64,000 nt of DNA from Tilletia caries (taxonomy: Eukaryota > Basidiomycota > Exobasidiomycetes > Tilletiales > Tilletiaceae). The notes under the pieces were generated by a model. It made no database searches. It was not told where the DNA came from and saw nothing but the letters and a program-made list of their open reading frames with translations. How positions within the stretch are numbered: the first letter of the stretch is position 1; every line of letters begins with the position of its first letter. The stretch is taken from assembly GCA_032718865.1 (NCBI GenBank), contig JALUTQ010000039.1, positions 434,001 through 498,000 on the forward strand, in the 5' to 3' direction. Both the position numbers and the translations under genes were made by a program. Shown one piece after another: positions 46,010-58,589 of the stretch.

Positions 46010-47445
46010 TAGTCTGGTATGAGACCAGACCGTGACTTCAGACTTGTAGCAGCGGAGGCGCAGCGTACCCGTCCGAAGGACGGTCTCACTGGAGGTTGAG
46101 GGGTGTTATTCACTGGTGAATACACGTGAATACATGTAATTGCGCCCGCTGTTCAGAGTTAGTACTTCTCCCGGAATAACGACAGCTGTTCGTCGCTGTT
46201 CGCCGCTGTTCGTACTTATTCATAGTTAGTACTTCTCCCGTAACAACCACAGCTGTTCGTCGCTGTTCGTCGCTGTTCCGTACTAGTATTCCGGAGGCAG
46301 CCCAGACTCCTCGGTTTTCGGCCCATCTTGTGAATTTCGAGGGTCTCCACGCGTCTTCACTGGATCTGAAAAAATTCATACCTTTTTTTTGGCCCAAACG
46401 ATGTTGCTTTTTGAAGACACAAAACCTCGTTTTTCAGTATTGCTACACGTATGTATGATGGAGAGGGATGTACTCCCCCGCACCAGGCATGCTCGATTGA
46501 CCAGGACGAGTGCGTGGCAGACCAGAGTGTGGACTACCGCGTCGGGTCATGATGCATGATGAGACGTGATGGACGATGCGTGATACGTGATGCGTATGTA
46601 ATGCTCAATGCTGCCATGGTGCGCTGGTGGAGAGTTTATCTATTGGAGAGAGCCTTAAATTTGCTAGCTGGTTCCTCCCCTGTTCACACTTGGTCACGGC
46701 GTTAATAACGGTGAATAACGGTGAATAACGATCGTTATTCACGCAGATGAACAGCGGTGAACAGGTGTCGCAAGGTTTCGTGTATTCGGGCCTTAATAAC
46801 GATCGTTATTCATCGTTAGTACCTCTATGGAATAACGACCCCCAAACCCCTGTGTCTGGTAGAACTCAACACTATTTTAAAGGAACCACCGACGCTGAGG
46901 GTCGTCTTTTGAGGGAAATACCACAACTGTTGGACCTTCGACCACTTATAAAATGTCACTCAAACACTTAGAAAACCACATGAGCAGTTGCTCTACTCCT
47001 CACAGACCATGCTCGTGTCATCTTTGGCCTGATCACTTGGAGGAATGGGGGTCAAAATCGACTGGCAGTAAGAGGCATTTCGCTGCCAACATGATTAAGC
47101 TTTCCTTATAGATGGTCGGCGATGATCATGGCTTTTCTGATCATTTCTTGAAAGGTCAAATACTGGGAAACACCACCAGACCACAGGCCACAGGACAACA
47201 TGACCTGAAGCATTAAGCAAAGGTGGTGGCGACTTGTTGGAGCAGGTACTGCCGCTTTCCGTTCTGTAAAAGGTGTTGTATTGGCTCAGATACGTGACAT
47301 GCGTCCGGGAAAAAATGTGGAGGCCAACGCCGGAGGCCTCTGAGTGAGGGGTGGTGTTAAGTAAATCGCCTCGAATCTTGCCAGACCGTGTACACGGCAA
47401 GATGCTCTGGCATCACGTGACACGGTCTGGTCTTCTACCAGACTA
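46010..47445. mobile_element. Non-autonomous Mutator-like element, 1.44 kb
   Basis: The ends are inverted copies of TAGTCTGGTA.GA(A/G)GACCAGACCGTG type (~25 bp), each with an internal TCTGGT/ACCAGA palindrome. The flanking sequence AGGCAGCCAC is duplicated perfectly at 46000-46009 and 47446-47455. A 9-11 bp duplication points to Mutator-like transposases. The interior has no credible gene but many GCTGTTCGTCG and GTTATTCACG motifs in clusters near both ends. Confidence 0.88.
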
Positions 47446-47675
47446 AGGCAGCCACGTGAGCGGCATGAGCTCATGCGCCACGTGTTTGTTCTATAAATCA
47501 ATGTCTCAATCACAATATCACAACACGTGCTTAGATAAGTATTAACCTGACAGAGATCCATATGGCGATCAGACTGGTGCCTCCGCACCTGTTCGGCTGC
47601 GGCCGCTGTGTGGTCGCTAGTGCACTTGTAACTCACAATGAGGCAATGTTAGTTGGGGGCAAGACGGCTTTCGCA

Positions 47676-49165
47676 TTACTGCCGTCGGAAACCGCTTTGG
47701 GTCCCGGCCGACGCGTGCGCGCCACCCATCGTTGGAGCGAGGAGCTGAATAATGTTGAGCTGCTCGCGTGCGTCGCGCTCGTGTGGGACGTGGCCCCCAA
47801 TAACCCCAGGTCTTGCTCGTAAGCGAAAGTGCGCCTCTGCGTCGGCGAGAAGGCTGCGCAGCTCTGGGTCGTTGTTCGCCAGCGTGTCCAGTGCACCCTG
47901 CTGAACGGCGAGGAAAGGCGCCAAAATTTCTGCATGCTCACGGACGTAGCGCTTGAAGCTGTCGCCGTGCCACCGGCCGTGCATCATGACCTTGTCAACC
48001 GGCACACCCATGAGGAGCAGGACGGTGCATCCACCAATGCGCATCGAGTGGCCGTAGATGGAAGGCAGCTTGGCGCGCCGGGCGAAGGAGTCCGCCGTGG
48101 CGAGCAGCTCGGCGCGAGACAGCGGACGGAGGCTGTTGCCATCCCTGTACGCGAACAGCGCAGTCTCCGAAGGGTTCGCCGAGGGACTGATCGACAAATG
48201 ATTCCGCAGCCAGAGGAGGGGGTCACAGGCGGGATGGCGCTCTGGAATGACGATAGTCTCGCCAAAAGGCTCGGTCTTGGTGCGGGGCAGACGAAGGGTG
48301 AGGACGCTTTGTCCGCGAGCGGTGAGAGAGAGGCGCGCAGCGGTCCTGGTGACGTGGAGGCGGGGGTCGAAGGCGCCTGAGGAGATGGTGAGTTCGCCGA
48401 TGCGGCAGAGACCCCAGAAGCCGCAAATGAGGGCGGCAATGGCCGCAACCTCCTTCGGGGCAGTCGCCTCGACAACGGGGATAATGCTCACCAGCCAGCT
48501 GAGGGTCATGGGAGGGCGGGGGGGCTTAGGCGGCGGTTGTAGCAGCACCGCGCCGCGCTTGACGAGGCGGAGGCGGTCCTCGTCCACTATCCATGGGACG
48601 TCGTTGGCGGCATGCCAGGTCCTGAGCGCCGCAACTTTGTTGCTCAGATATTTGCCGCTCTGCCCGCCCGCGTCCTCCGCGATCCAATGCTCGACCAGGC
48701 ATTGCGCGGCCGGCGCGCGATGGTGCTCCTGTATCCCGTGCCGGTCGCAGTAGGCGTTCCACGACGCCAGCGCCGTGGAGTACTTCTCCTTGGTGCTGGC
48801 GGCGAGGCCCGCTAAGGCGATTAGCCGAGTACGCTGCTGGTGGTTGGGGGCGAGGAGCGAAGGACGTGGGGCAGAGGACGGGGGGCGCCAGGTATCGAAC
48901 CGGAGGGCGCCGGCGCACCGAGGCCGAAGGGCGTTGTGCCGCACCTCGATCTGTTTTGTCGTGTAGGTGCGACGAGAGATCCGAGAGGGGCAGCCGAGCG
49001 GTTTGTAGCAGAGGCCACGGCGAGGGGCTTGCGCGCGGCGGCGTCCGGTGCCGGCGAGAAGTTGGAGCGCCAGGCGCTGACAGCGCGCAGCAGTGCCGAG
49101 TCGTCGGGGGGGGGCTGGGGGGGGCAGAGCGCCAGGCTCCGACAGCGCGCAGCATGGCCGAGTCC
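47676..49165 (-). pseudogene. Tyrosine recombinase of a DIRS-like element
   Basis: The frame reads leftwards to a stop at 47676. N-terminal core-binding part: LAGLAASTKEKYSTALASWNAYC and WIAEDAGGQSGKYLSNKVAALRTWH. Catalytic part: first Arg in LICGFWGLCRIGELTI, beta region TRTAARLSL...LRLPRTKTEPFG, the HxxR box GHSMRIGG, then GRWHGDSFKRYVREH with the nucleophile Tyr. All of R, K, H-x-x-R and Y are visible, so the enzyme core looks intact. The open frame to the right enters the gypsy LTR at 49166, which supplies an artificial start; the true N-terminus is lost or uncertain. Together with the RT/RNase H on the same strand at 63-64 kb this forms a DIRS-like element split by the gypsy insertion. 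Confidence 0.85.
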
Positions 49166-49462
49166 TGTGATAGACGGTGGCTCTCATCCTCTCCTCTTCC
49201 CTTTTCTCCTCTCTCATTTCTCTTCTCTCAATGCTGCTCGCTTTCATAGATAGTAAATCCACGTGGCAAACCATGTGGCTTTACTATCTTATCTCCCTTT
49301 CCCTCTCTTATCTCCTTTCCCTTTCTTCCTCTCGCTTCTCTTCTCTCGGCCGAGTTCTTTCCCTCTCTCGTCCTCATCATCTTCCTGCTCACCACTCTCT
49401 TGTAGATAGCTTCCCCCATTATTCAACTCGCTTTCACTTGCCTAATAGCACCTGCTATTACA
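49166..49462 (+). repeat. 5' LTR of gypsy element B
   Basis: Begins TGTGATAGACGG and ends CTGCTATTACA (TG...CA borders). It is 297 bp and matches the copy at 62643-62939 almost base for base. It contains a strong palindrome at 49249-49288 around CCACGTGG. Confidence 0.95.
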
Positions 49463-49477
49463 TGGTGATGAGAGTGG
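49463..49477 (+). other. Primer-binding site of element B
   Basis: TGGTGATGAGAGTGG directly follows the 5' LTR. It is the complement of a tRNA 3' end CCACTCTCATCACCA, the same tRNA whose longer fragment is found at 60041-60076. Confidence 0.85.
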
Positions 49478-49563
49478 ATACTGCTCGCTGACTGACAGAC
49501 AGAAGCCAGCCACCCACCGCTAGACCCTTCGTCCTCTCCCAACCCCCGCTTGTTTCTCCAACA

Positions 49564-51024
49564 ATGCCGCCCAAAGAGACCACACCCGCCATCACCCGCG
49601 GAAAGCAGCGCCAGCAGGGCGTTGAGTCCGACACTCCGACGGACATCCCTGCCACCGAAGTCGCGTCGGCTTCTGAGGCCCCGGTCGCGGAAAAAACCAT
49701 CGGCCAGCAACTCCGGGAGATCATCGACGGCCAGACAACTTTGATGGCCCGGGTCGAATCCCTCCAGCAATCCCATGACGAGATCTCCACGCGTGTTGAC
49801 CGCGTCGAGGTCGCATCCCCTCGGTCCTCCACGCCGAAGCCCTCTTCTGCGGCCGTTTCTGCCGCCCCGGAAATCTCGACGTCGACGTCGACGGGCTCTG
49901 ACCCGTCCTCGAACCAATCCGCGTCCTCGGCGTCGCGTTCCGGCCCCGCTCTCCCGATCACGATGCAGGACCTGCTCGGTACGATGACCCCGACTGACCA
50001 GAACGAGTTCCGTGCCCTCCTCGGAAAGTACAACTCGTCGATCACCAAGCTCTCTGCTGCGGGAGACAGCATGCAGTCAGTCCGGCCGGTAGCGCTGGTG
50101 GGTGGCAATCGCTCACTCACCTGCAAGAAGGACTCCTTGGGCGAGTTCGACGGCGACCCGAGCAAGCTCGAGCGTTTCCTGAGCAAGCTGCGGGACATCG
50201 CTCGCTCCAACAGCGATCCGATGTGGGAGCCGGCCGTGGTATGCACCCTCCCCCAGTGTCTCACTGGTGACGCCGAAACTTGGCACATCGGCCTTTCCAA
50301 CACGGCCGCCGCTGAGCTCTGCACGGTCGCGGACTGGATTCGCGTCATGCGTCTGCGTTTCCGCGTCAACAAGACGGATCAACGTCAGCAAGCTCGCCTC
50401 CGTGCCTGGAATGCTCCTTCGGAGCGGGCGATGACTTACTACTTTGACAAGATCCAGCTTTACCGTCAAGCCTTCGGAGATCTCTTCGCCGAGGCTGCCG
50501 TCGCACAGGAGGTCATTGCCGGCCTCCCGGCTTCGATGCGTGCGATGCTGCGTCTGCCGCAAGACGGTATTTCCCCCGAGGACGTTCAGGACGCCCTCAG
50601 CGACTGGGAGCCGACGTGGAGAGAAGTTAGCAACACGCCTCTCGTCATTACGACGTCGGCCGCTCAAACCGGAACCTCTGTTCCTTCAGCCTCGCCACTC
50701 ACCGCTCCTGCACCCGTCCGCCCACCTCGCTCCGATCTGCGGACCTCCCCGGCTTTGACTCGTCCTGCTGTACAGTCGACGTCGGGTGACAACCGCTTCG
50801 ACCCTTCTCGCGTCGTCGAGGCGACCGCAACCGAGAAGCGAGGGTATCGGCGGAACAACGGGTCGATCATGCGCCTGAATCGGCCATGCGGCCAGTGTGG
50901 CGAGCCCCACTTCGACTTTGAGCACGTCTGGCTCAAGGAGGGCGCCCGCGCCTTCCCGCTGGTCGCTGTGGGCGAGTACGATGTCGAGCTCCCCGAGATC
51001 GACAACGGGCAGTCTTTTGCCTAG
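49564..51024 (+). CDS. Gag of gypsy element B
   Basis: 486 residues. A coiled-coil N-terminus (IGQQLREIIDGQTTLMAR) is followed by a Ser-rich stretch. The capsid-like helical region comes next (GEFDGDPSKLERFLSKLRD, TGDAETWHIGLSN, QARLRAWNAP). The C-terminal zinc knuckle reads CGQCGEPHFDFEH, which is Cys2-His2 in spacing rather than the usual CCHC. The frame is intact, unlike pol. Confidence 0.9.
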   Translation: MPPKETTPAITRGKQRQQGVESDTPTDIPATEVASASEAPVAEKTIGQQLREIIDGQTTLMARVESLQQSHDEISTRVDRVEVASPRSSTPKPSSAAVSAAPEISTSTSTGSDPSSNQSASSASRSGPALPITMQDLLGTMTPTDQNEFRALLGKYNSSITKLSAAGDSMQSVRPVALVGGNRSLTCKKDSLGEFDGDPSKLERFLSKLRDIARSNSDPMWEPAVVCTLPQCLTGDAETWHIGLSNTAAAELCTVADWIRVMRLRFRVNKTDQRQQARLRAWNAPSERAMTYYFDKIQLYRQAFGDLFAEAAVAQEVIAGLPASMRAMLRLPQDGISPEDVQDALSDWEPTWREVSNTPLVITTSAAQTGTSVPSASPLTAPAPVRPPRSDLRTSPALTRPAVQSTSGDNRFDPSRVVEATATEKRGYRRNNGSIMRLNRPCGQCGEPHFDFEHVWLKEGARAFPLVAVGEYDVELPEIDNGQSFA

Positions 51025-51143
51025 ACCGCGATGTCGTAAAACTAGAGGCCGTCCCTGATCGGCCATGCCTCCTCTCGGTTCCGCCTGAGCCACCCGATCG
51101 CGTTTGCCGCGTCACGCCTGACGGGGTTCAGACCGGGCCCGAG

Positions 51144-53364
51144 TTGAGAAGGGATGACGGCACCCATCCACTGCCGATAAGCAGTAGAGACGGTCAGTTC
51201 GATCGTCTCGGTGAGTCGGTGCAACAAGCGACTCACAGCAACCCGCACCATCTCGCTGATGGTGGATTCAAGGGTCGTGGGGAGAGGGTTGCGTCCTGCT
51301 CTGGTCCAAGACAGGACCTCCCCACGGCGTACCACGACGACGCGGAGGCCATGTGCGGAGATGGCCGGGGACCCGGACCACCCCCGGACCTGAGACCCCA
51401 TGGACCCTTTTCAAGGGGAGTACAGACTCCCCCTTCTGTGAAAATAGGACGGCCTAATGAGCACGTTCTCCCTTTTACAGATTCTCTAACTAGTTTGCTG
51501 AATACGAGAGATTGTTTGATTGAGACGGCGCCGGCGCCGACGGGTGGGAAGGTACTTACCATCGTGCCCAGCCCCCACTTGTTTACCGCCCGCACGTTCT
51601 CCGTCGATCGTGAAGCGAAGCCCCTGCGTCAGAAGACGAGACGGAAGGGTCAGACGGTGGTGTTGCAGCCCGGACCGGAGGTGGGGACCGGCCTGGCTTA
51701 TCGCCGCCACGTACCACTCACAACTCTGATCCGTGTCAACGACACAGACGGCGCACCGCTGTCCTCGCTCTTGGACACGGGCGCTTCGTTGTCTGTAATC
51801 GATCGGAATCTGCTGGAGTTGTTGGGAGGCACCGTGCAAGGTCAGCCGCTGCGGATTCAGGGCCTGGGCCCGGCGTCATCTCTCGGCTGGAGCACACTCA
51901 CGTTCTTTATCGATGCTCGGAGTGCGCTCGGTGGCCGGTGTCGATCGAGTGCTCCGTGGACTTCCATGTCCTGGAGGCGTTCGCGCCGGGGCTGTGTTTG
52001 TGACAAGACTTCGTCAGTACACATGGCGTCGTCATCGACTCCGCCAAAGGCGCGGCGACTGTCGATAGCGGCGGCACGCTGCTCACCTTCTCGGTGCACG
52101 AGCACATGCCTGCACCTTATGCTACGGCTGCTGAGCTGTGTGTGGCGCGCGACGTGGTAGTGTCGGCCCGCTCTCACGCGTGGGTGCCCGTGGACGTTGC
52201 TTGTTTGGCGCCTGGGGTGGACTATACCGTGTTTCCCCGCTTGACTGTCGACGCCTCGGAGACCGTCCAGCTCGCCGGCCCGGTGGCTATCACCGGCCGC
52301 TCTGCGTCCCAAGTCCTCCTGACCAATGTTGGCACAACAGATGCTGTCTTGGCGCGCCGCACTCCTGTTGCCGACGCCCTTGTTGCGCGCCTCGGAGACG
52401 CCCAAGTCCAAACTGCTCGGACCTTCGAGCTTTCCTCCGTCTACCCCGTCGGCGCTGGTGTGCATCTGGCCGATGCCATGCCTGCCTCATCTGCTGATGT
52501 CGACGTGAGCCCGTTGGACATCTGCGAGGAGGCCGCTTCTTCGGTTCCCCCCGCTGTGCCTGCGGAGCCGACGACGGTGATGGTCGATGAAACGTTCCGG
52601 GTCGGCGTTGCTGCTACTGGCGAGCCGCATGCGGAGATCGTGGCGGTCCTTCGTCGTCATCGTGCTGCTTTCGCGTTGGACGGGCGACCTGGTCGGGTGG
52701 TGGGGCACGAAATGCCCATCGATCTGCGCGTCGACGCCGCTCTGCATCCTGAGGCTCCGCGCCGGGCAAGTCCCGAGAAGTGTCGCGCGATGGACTCCGC
52801 CATCGACCAGTTGTTGTCATGGGATGTGATCGAGCCCAGCTCCAGCCCGGTTTCCTTTCCCGTCTTGATGATACGCCAATACGACAAATGGCGGTTCTGC
52901 ATAGATTATCGTCAGGTGAACGCCCAAACCATCCCCGACTCCTATCCACTGCCGACGACCGACTCGGTGTTTAACTCACTGACGGGAAAGCGCATCTTTA
53001 GTTCCCTTGATGCGCTGCGTGGGTATCACCAGTTGGGCGTTCGCGAGCAGGACCGGTGGAAGACAGCGTTTACCTGTCATCGTGGCCTGTTTCAGTACAA
53101 GACCATACCGTTCGGGCTGCGCAACGCCCCAGCTGTCTTCCAACGCCTGATGGATGCGCTGCTGGGCGAGCTTCGTTGGAGGGATGCGGTCGTATATATT
53201 GACGACGTCGTTGTGGCGACCCACACCATGGCGGAGCATGTCGTTGCGCTCGAGACCCTGTTGGCGCGCATGGCCTCGGCGGGCCTTCGCTTCAGTCCGG
53301 CGAAGTGTACCTTCGCAGTGTCGTCGTTGGTGCTGCTTGGGAGGAAGGTATCCGGTGCTGGTGT
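51144..53364 (+). pseudogene. Pol of element B, part 1: protease and reverse transcriptase
   Basis: Spacer homologous to element A (PDLRPHGPFSRGVQ), then aspartic protease LLDTGASLSVID, then after a frameshift near 51.93 kb the RT. An in-frame TGA lies at about 51999 where A reads CLGQDF. RT shows RFCIDYRQVNA, FSSLDALRGYHQL, FGLRNAPAVFQRLMD and the catalytic AVVYIDDVV. The frame ends abruptly at LLGRKVSGAG where element A was inserted, and continues at 60367. Confidence 0.92.
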
Positions 53365-53656
53365 TGTAATAGACTAGCTATACAAGTGCTTCAGAGTTGT
53401 GATTCCATGTCCGGAGCAAGTAAGTACAAGTGCAGGGAGCAGCGAGAAGGTGACGAGCACGAGAGAGGGAAGGCACTCGGCCGAGAGAGGACAAAGGGAA
53501 AGGTAGCGACGTGAGGGGAGCGAGCAAGAAAGATAAGAGAGAAAGGGAGATAAGATAGTGAGTCCACGTGGAGTTGCCACGTGGAGCCACTATCTCCGGA
53601 AGCGAGAGCAGTAGAGAAAAAAAAGAAAGAAAGAAAGGCCTGACCCGTCTAGCACA
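53365..53656 (-). repeat. 3' LTR of gypsy element A
   Basis: 292 bp, bordered on the plus strand by TGTAATAGAC and TCTAGCACA. It holds the palindrome at 53554-53594 (GATAGTG...CACTATC around two CCACGTGG). Confidence 0.93.
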
Positions 53657-56600
53657 TCCCCGCGTCGAGCAGAACGTCCGTCTCGGGACGAACGACCAGC
53701 CTGGACAACGCATCAGCATTGGTGTGTGTGGTGCCTGGCCGATGAACGAAGCGCAGATGCGCGAGATGCGGCATCAGCTGCGCCCGGCAACGCGAAATCA
53801 CCGGTCCATAGCGCGCCCCGGCCGAACTCGTGAGCATCGCCCCCAACGGAGCGTGATCCGTCACCACGGTTACGTCGGCCCCCTCCAACAAGTGGAGGAA
53901 TCGCCCAAAAGCCCACGCAAGGCACGACAGCTCCAGCTCAGGCGCGACAAGCTTTTGCTCCGATAGCATGGTCAACCGGGACAAGAAGGCGACAGGTCGC
54001 TCCGTCAAGATCACCGTCCGGCCATCAACCTCGAGACGCCGAGCGCGATGGAGCGGACCACGCAAAGCATCGTACAACGAGGACGACATAGCATGGACGC
54101 GCGCCGACACGTCATACTCTCGCAACACACCCGGAGTGCGCCGAGCCCGCGGGGGGGACGAGGAACCGGAGAGGAAGCACGAGAAGACGGTGCGAAAGGA
54201 GAAGCAGGCGCAACCCGATCAGCGTCCTCGACGGGCGAACCCGCACGGTGAGTGACGTACGGATCCTCATCCCCAGGGACAGCATCCAACTGACTGACCG
54301 CAAACGTGTCTCCAATCCTCAGGTCCGCCGGCAGCTCCAACCGCACCCGGTGGTCACTAAGGACCGCACTGATCCGGAAAGGACCCATCTTCTGCGGCGC
54401 CAGCTTATTCTCCTGGGAACCCGGAATCGGTCGATCCGGCAAACGCACAAAGACGGCATCCCCTACAGCATACGAGGGCAACGGCGCCCGGACCGCATCA
54501 TAGCGCGCTTTTTGAGCGCGACGAGCTTCCGCCAGCGAGGCACGAGCATCCTCCAACCGCGCTCCCGCCGCCGTCAACCGCTCAACAAATGATCCGACAC
54601 CCTCATGCTCTTGCGCATCAAAGACGGCGTGTACCACATCCGGATGGGCAACGAAGACCAGGTCGAACGGACAAACGCCGGTGGACACGGACGGGGTGGA
54701 ATTCATCGCCAACTCCGCGGCAGGTACGGCGCGCTTGTCCCAATGAGCACGGGAGTCCAAGCACAACGTCTGCAGGACGCGCTTGACGGTCTGGATAGAC
54801 CGTTCGACCGGGTTGGCTTGGTGGTGATGAGGGACCGACGGCGACAACACAGCTCCCAGCGACGTCGCTAAGGCAGACATAACGACGCCGGACAACCGCG
54901 CTTCCGAGTCCGGGATCAAGCGACTCGGTCGCCATCCGTAACGGAGCACGCGGTCGCTGAGGATAGCGGCGACACCCTCAGCCGTGACCGACGCGGCGCA
55001 CGGCTCGAGCAGGATCATGCGCGAGAACAGGTCCAACACCACAAGGACGGCATCATTACCAGCCCTCGACCGCGGGAAACCCAGCAATAAGTCCACCGAG
55101 ATGGACTGGAACGGGAGGGAGGCGTCATCCTCGACATCTAACCGTCCGGTCCGGCGTGCCAACTTCGTTGCAACGCAAGGTGGGCAATGCTTAACCCAGG
55201 CTCGAACAGCAACTGACAGCGCCGGACGCCAGAAATGTCGCCGAACAGCCAGATACGTCTTGGTGAATCCGAAGTGACCGCGTTGATCATGGACGGTGCG
55301 AAGGATGTCCGGAACACCGCCTTCGGGTAGCGCGAGCAGCCCATCTTGGCGGCGAATGAGGAGACCATCCTGCATCACCCACTCAGGCTCCTCAACACCA
55401 GCATCCAGAGCGCGAAGGATTGGGCCAAAGTGGCGGTCTCGACATAGCCAGGCATGCCAACGCTCGCGTGCGACCGTGGATGGAAGCAACGAGGACTGCT
55501 GCACGGGAATCGCCGCAGCGGAAAGCGACACAGCCGGTGCCGGATCATCCACCTCAAAGACCTGGTGCAATACCGCACCAAAACCATCCTTACTCGCGTC
55601 CACGTAAAGCACATAAGGCCGAGCGGGATCCGGATGCGCGAGGACCGGCGGAGAAGCAATCGCCCTCTTCAACGTCTCGAACGCGGCGTCCTGCTCGTCA
55701 CCCCACGGAATCTCGACCCTATCCGCAGAGGCAGGGGACCCATCGGTCGCGACGAGCCGAGTGCGATCCCCACACCGCTCATACCGCCATCCCCGTGTCA
55801 AGGCGGTCAATGGGGCCGCAACGGTTGCAAATCGAGGAATGAACGAGCGGTAGTACCCAAAGAGCCCCATGGCATGGTACAGTTGCCGCAACGTCTTTGG
55901 TCGAGCCAAATCCAACACAGCACGAGCACGATCGGACCAGACCGCCACCCCCCGCGCCGGACACCTTCCTCCCGAGTAGCGTCAGGGACGGCACGCCGAA
56001 GGTGCACTTCGCTTGGCTGAAGCGAAGACCGACGTCTTCCGCGCGAGCCAGCAAGGTCTCTAACGCGTGTACATGCTCGTCCATGGTGTTCGTCGCCACA
56101 ACGACATCGTCAATGTAAACCACAGCCACCTTCCATCGCAGATCCCCAAGCAGCGAGTCCATCAGCCGCTGGAACACCGCGGGCGCATTGCGCAAGCCGA
56201 AGGGCACGGTGCGGTATTGGAAAAGGCCACGGTGACACGTGAACGCCGTCTTCCACCGGTCGCTTTCCCGCACACCGAGCTGATGATACCCCCGCAGGGC
56301 GTCCAGTGAACTGTACACTCGCTTCCCTGCCAACGAGTTGAAGATGGCATCAGTGGTCGGAAGAGGATACGCGTCCGCCACCGTATGCGCATTCAGCTTT
56401 CGATAATCCACGCAAAAGCGCCACTTCTCGCCCTGGCGGACCATCAAGACGGGGAAGGAGACCGAACTGGAGCTGGGCTCGATCACCTCCCACTCCAACA
56501 GCTGATCAATCGTTGCATCCATGGCGCGCTGCTTCTCCGGACTCGCGCGGCGCGGGGCCTCGGGGTGAACGTTGCGATCGTCGTCAAGATCAATGGACAT

Positions 56601-58589
56601 CTCATGGCCGACAACTCGACCAGGCCGACCGTCAAGAGCAAACGCTGCCGAATGACGACCCAGTACCGCAACAATGTCCGGATGCGGACGACCCTCAGCG
56701 TCAAGCCCGACTTTGAACACACCGTCGACCATCGCAACGGACACCTCCTCCGTCGGCGACGGGAGATCGGACCCATCGACCGATTCACACACGTCCAGCG
56801 GGTCGATGTCGACCTCGACAGAGAAAGACAAGGACGAGCCGGCCGCATGATACGCCTCTCCCGGCATGGCCGCAGGCAAGTCGAAGACGTGCGCCGCATG
56901 CACCCCCACCTCACCAAGTTGGGCGACCACAGCGTCGGCGACCGGAGTACGGCGAGAAAGAGAGGTGGAGAGGGTACCGACATTGGTCAGGAGGACATGC
57001 GCCGTCCGGGAGTCGATCACAGCCAGTGGCCCCGCCAAGCGCACGGTCTCCGCGGCGTTGGACATCAGTCGAGGAAACGCGGTGTAGTCGAGACCGGGAG
57101 CCAATGGGGCGGTGTCGACGGGGACCCAGGCATGGGAACGAGCGGGAATAACGATGTCGCGCGTCGTGCAAAGCTCGGCTTGACGGGCATAGGGCCCCGG
57201 CATGTGCTCACGCACTGGAAACGTGAGTGGATTCCCATTGTGCTCCAGCACGGCAGTGCCACGACGAGAGTGGATGGCGATTCCATGTGTGCTAATGAAA
57301 TCCTGCCCCAAACACAGTCCGGGCGCGAACGCCTCGAGCACATGGAAGTCGACGGTGCACTCCATGCACAAGGACTGGCCGACGGCATCATCGACGGCGA
57401 CGAAGAACGTCATCGTACTCCACCCCAAGGACGACTTGGAGCCGATGCCGTGGATAGGCAGGGGTTGGCCTTGGACCGTGCCTCCCAACGTCTCGAGCAG
57501 CTGGCGATCGATTATGGAGAGAGATGAGCCAGTGTCCAGGAGGGAGGACAGGGGGTTACCAGAGGCGTCATTAATGCGAATGTGCATGGTAAGTGGCACA
57601 TGATGTCTGTATGCTGTCCCCGTGCCCACCTCCGGTCCAGGAGCAATTGTCACGATCTTTCCAATGCGTCGCGTCTTCTGACGCAATGGTCTATTCTCTC
57701 GGTTCACAGGGAACGTCCGCGCAGTGAAGAACTGCGGCAGAGGTTCGATGCGTAAAGCAAGCGCCGGTATGGGCGCGTTTCCACTTGTGGACGGTTGTCC
57801 CTCCCCATCCTCAGGTGCGTTCACAGCTTCATCTCTGACTGTGCATTCTAAATCTGTAAATGGAGAAACGTGCTTATTAGGCCGTTCCAACTCAGCAGAA
57901 AGGGGAGACTGTACTCCCCTAGAAAGGTGCCCATGGGGTCTCAGATCAGGGAGTGGTCCAATCTCCCTGTCATCTCCACACATGGTCATGCCTACATGGT
58001 ACCCGGCAGGGAGGTCCCGTCTTGGACCAGAGGGGGACGTAGCCCTCTCCCTGCCGCTCTTGAATCTGGTCTCAGTGTGAGTCCAGGGGCTACGACGAGC
58101 TGTCTCCGGCGCGAGCTCGTCAGGACAGTCGTGCTGACCATCCTTGCTGCTTGGCAGCGGAGGGGCGCTTCCCTCCCTTCCAAGATCCAGCCTCACCGCA
58201 GCTTCGACAGGGCTGGCATAGGGCCCTGCGTCAGTCTGGTTAGAGGAAGGATGTGGGATGGACCAGTGAGTATTGGTCGATAGTTTAACGTCGTCACGGA
58301 CAAATGAGACTGAATCAGACTCCGTCTCCGTCACTTCCAAGCTCTCCACGACCGCAGCATGTACGACGGGCGCATCGGGAGGGTGAGGAGGCGGGCGGGC
58401 CCGTTCGACGTCGGTGCCCGCCACTAGTTTACCGTCGTTGCGGACGCTCAAAAAAAGGGGCCAGGCCAAGATCAGCCTCATCGATCTCCGGATAGTCGGC
58501 GACCGTGAGTGTGTTGATTTGGCCGGCTTGGAGCAGATGTTCGTGCTCAAAGTCAAAATGCTCTCCCCCCACAGCGATTGCAGTTCCAA
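53649..58589 (-). CDS. Pol of element A: protease, RT, RNase H first part, integrase, RNase H second part
   Basis: Minus-strand order. Protease: LLDTGSSLSIID. RT: RFCVDYRKLNA, SSLDALRGYHQL, VVYIDDVVV. The connection follows, then the first RNase H segment YVDASKDGFGAVLHQ (Asp near 55600). Integrase comes next: zinc motif HDQRGHFG...CPPC, catalytic SVDLLLGFP, IPDSEARL, QANPVERSI. A C-terminal region with VAVWS-type start is separate. Finally the remaining RNase H: RPVAFLSRLT, the glutamate in PELELSCLAW, VTDHAPLGAM and NADALSRL (53999 down to ~53690). The frame changes near 55.95 kb (six-base C run, one base too many by comparison with B) and near 54.15 kb (seven-base G run). The usual family order is RT-RNase H-integrase with RNase H whole; here it is split. 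Confidence 0.9.

Noticed and set aside
49166..49274. Start codon of the tyrosine recombinase frame inside the gypsy LTR
   Set aside because: The frame runs by chance from the LTR into the recombinase; the LTR insertion cannot be the original N-terminus.
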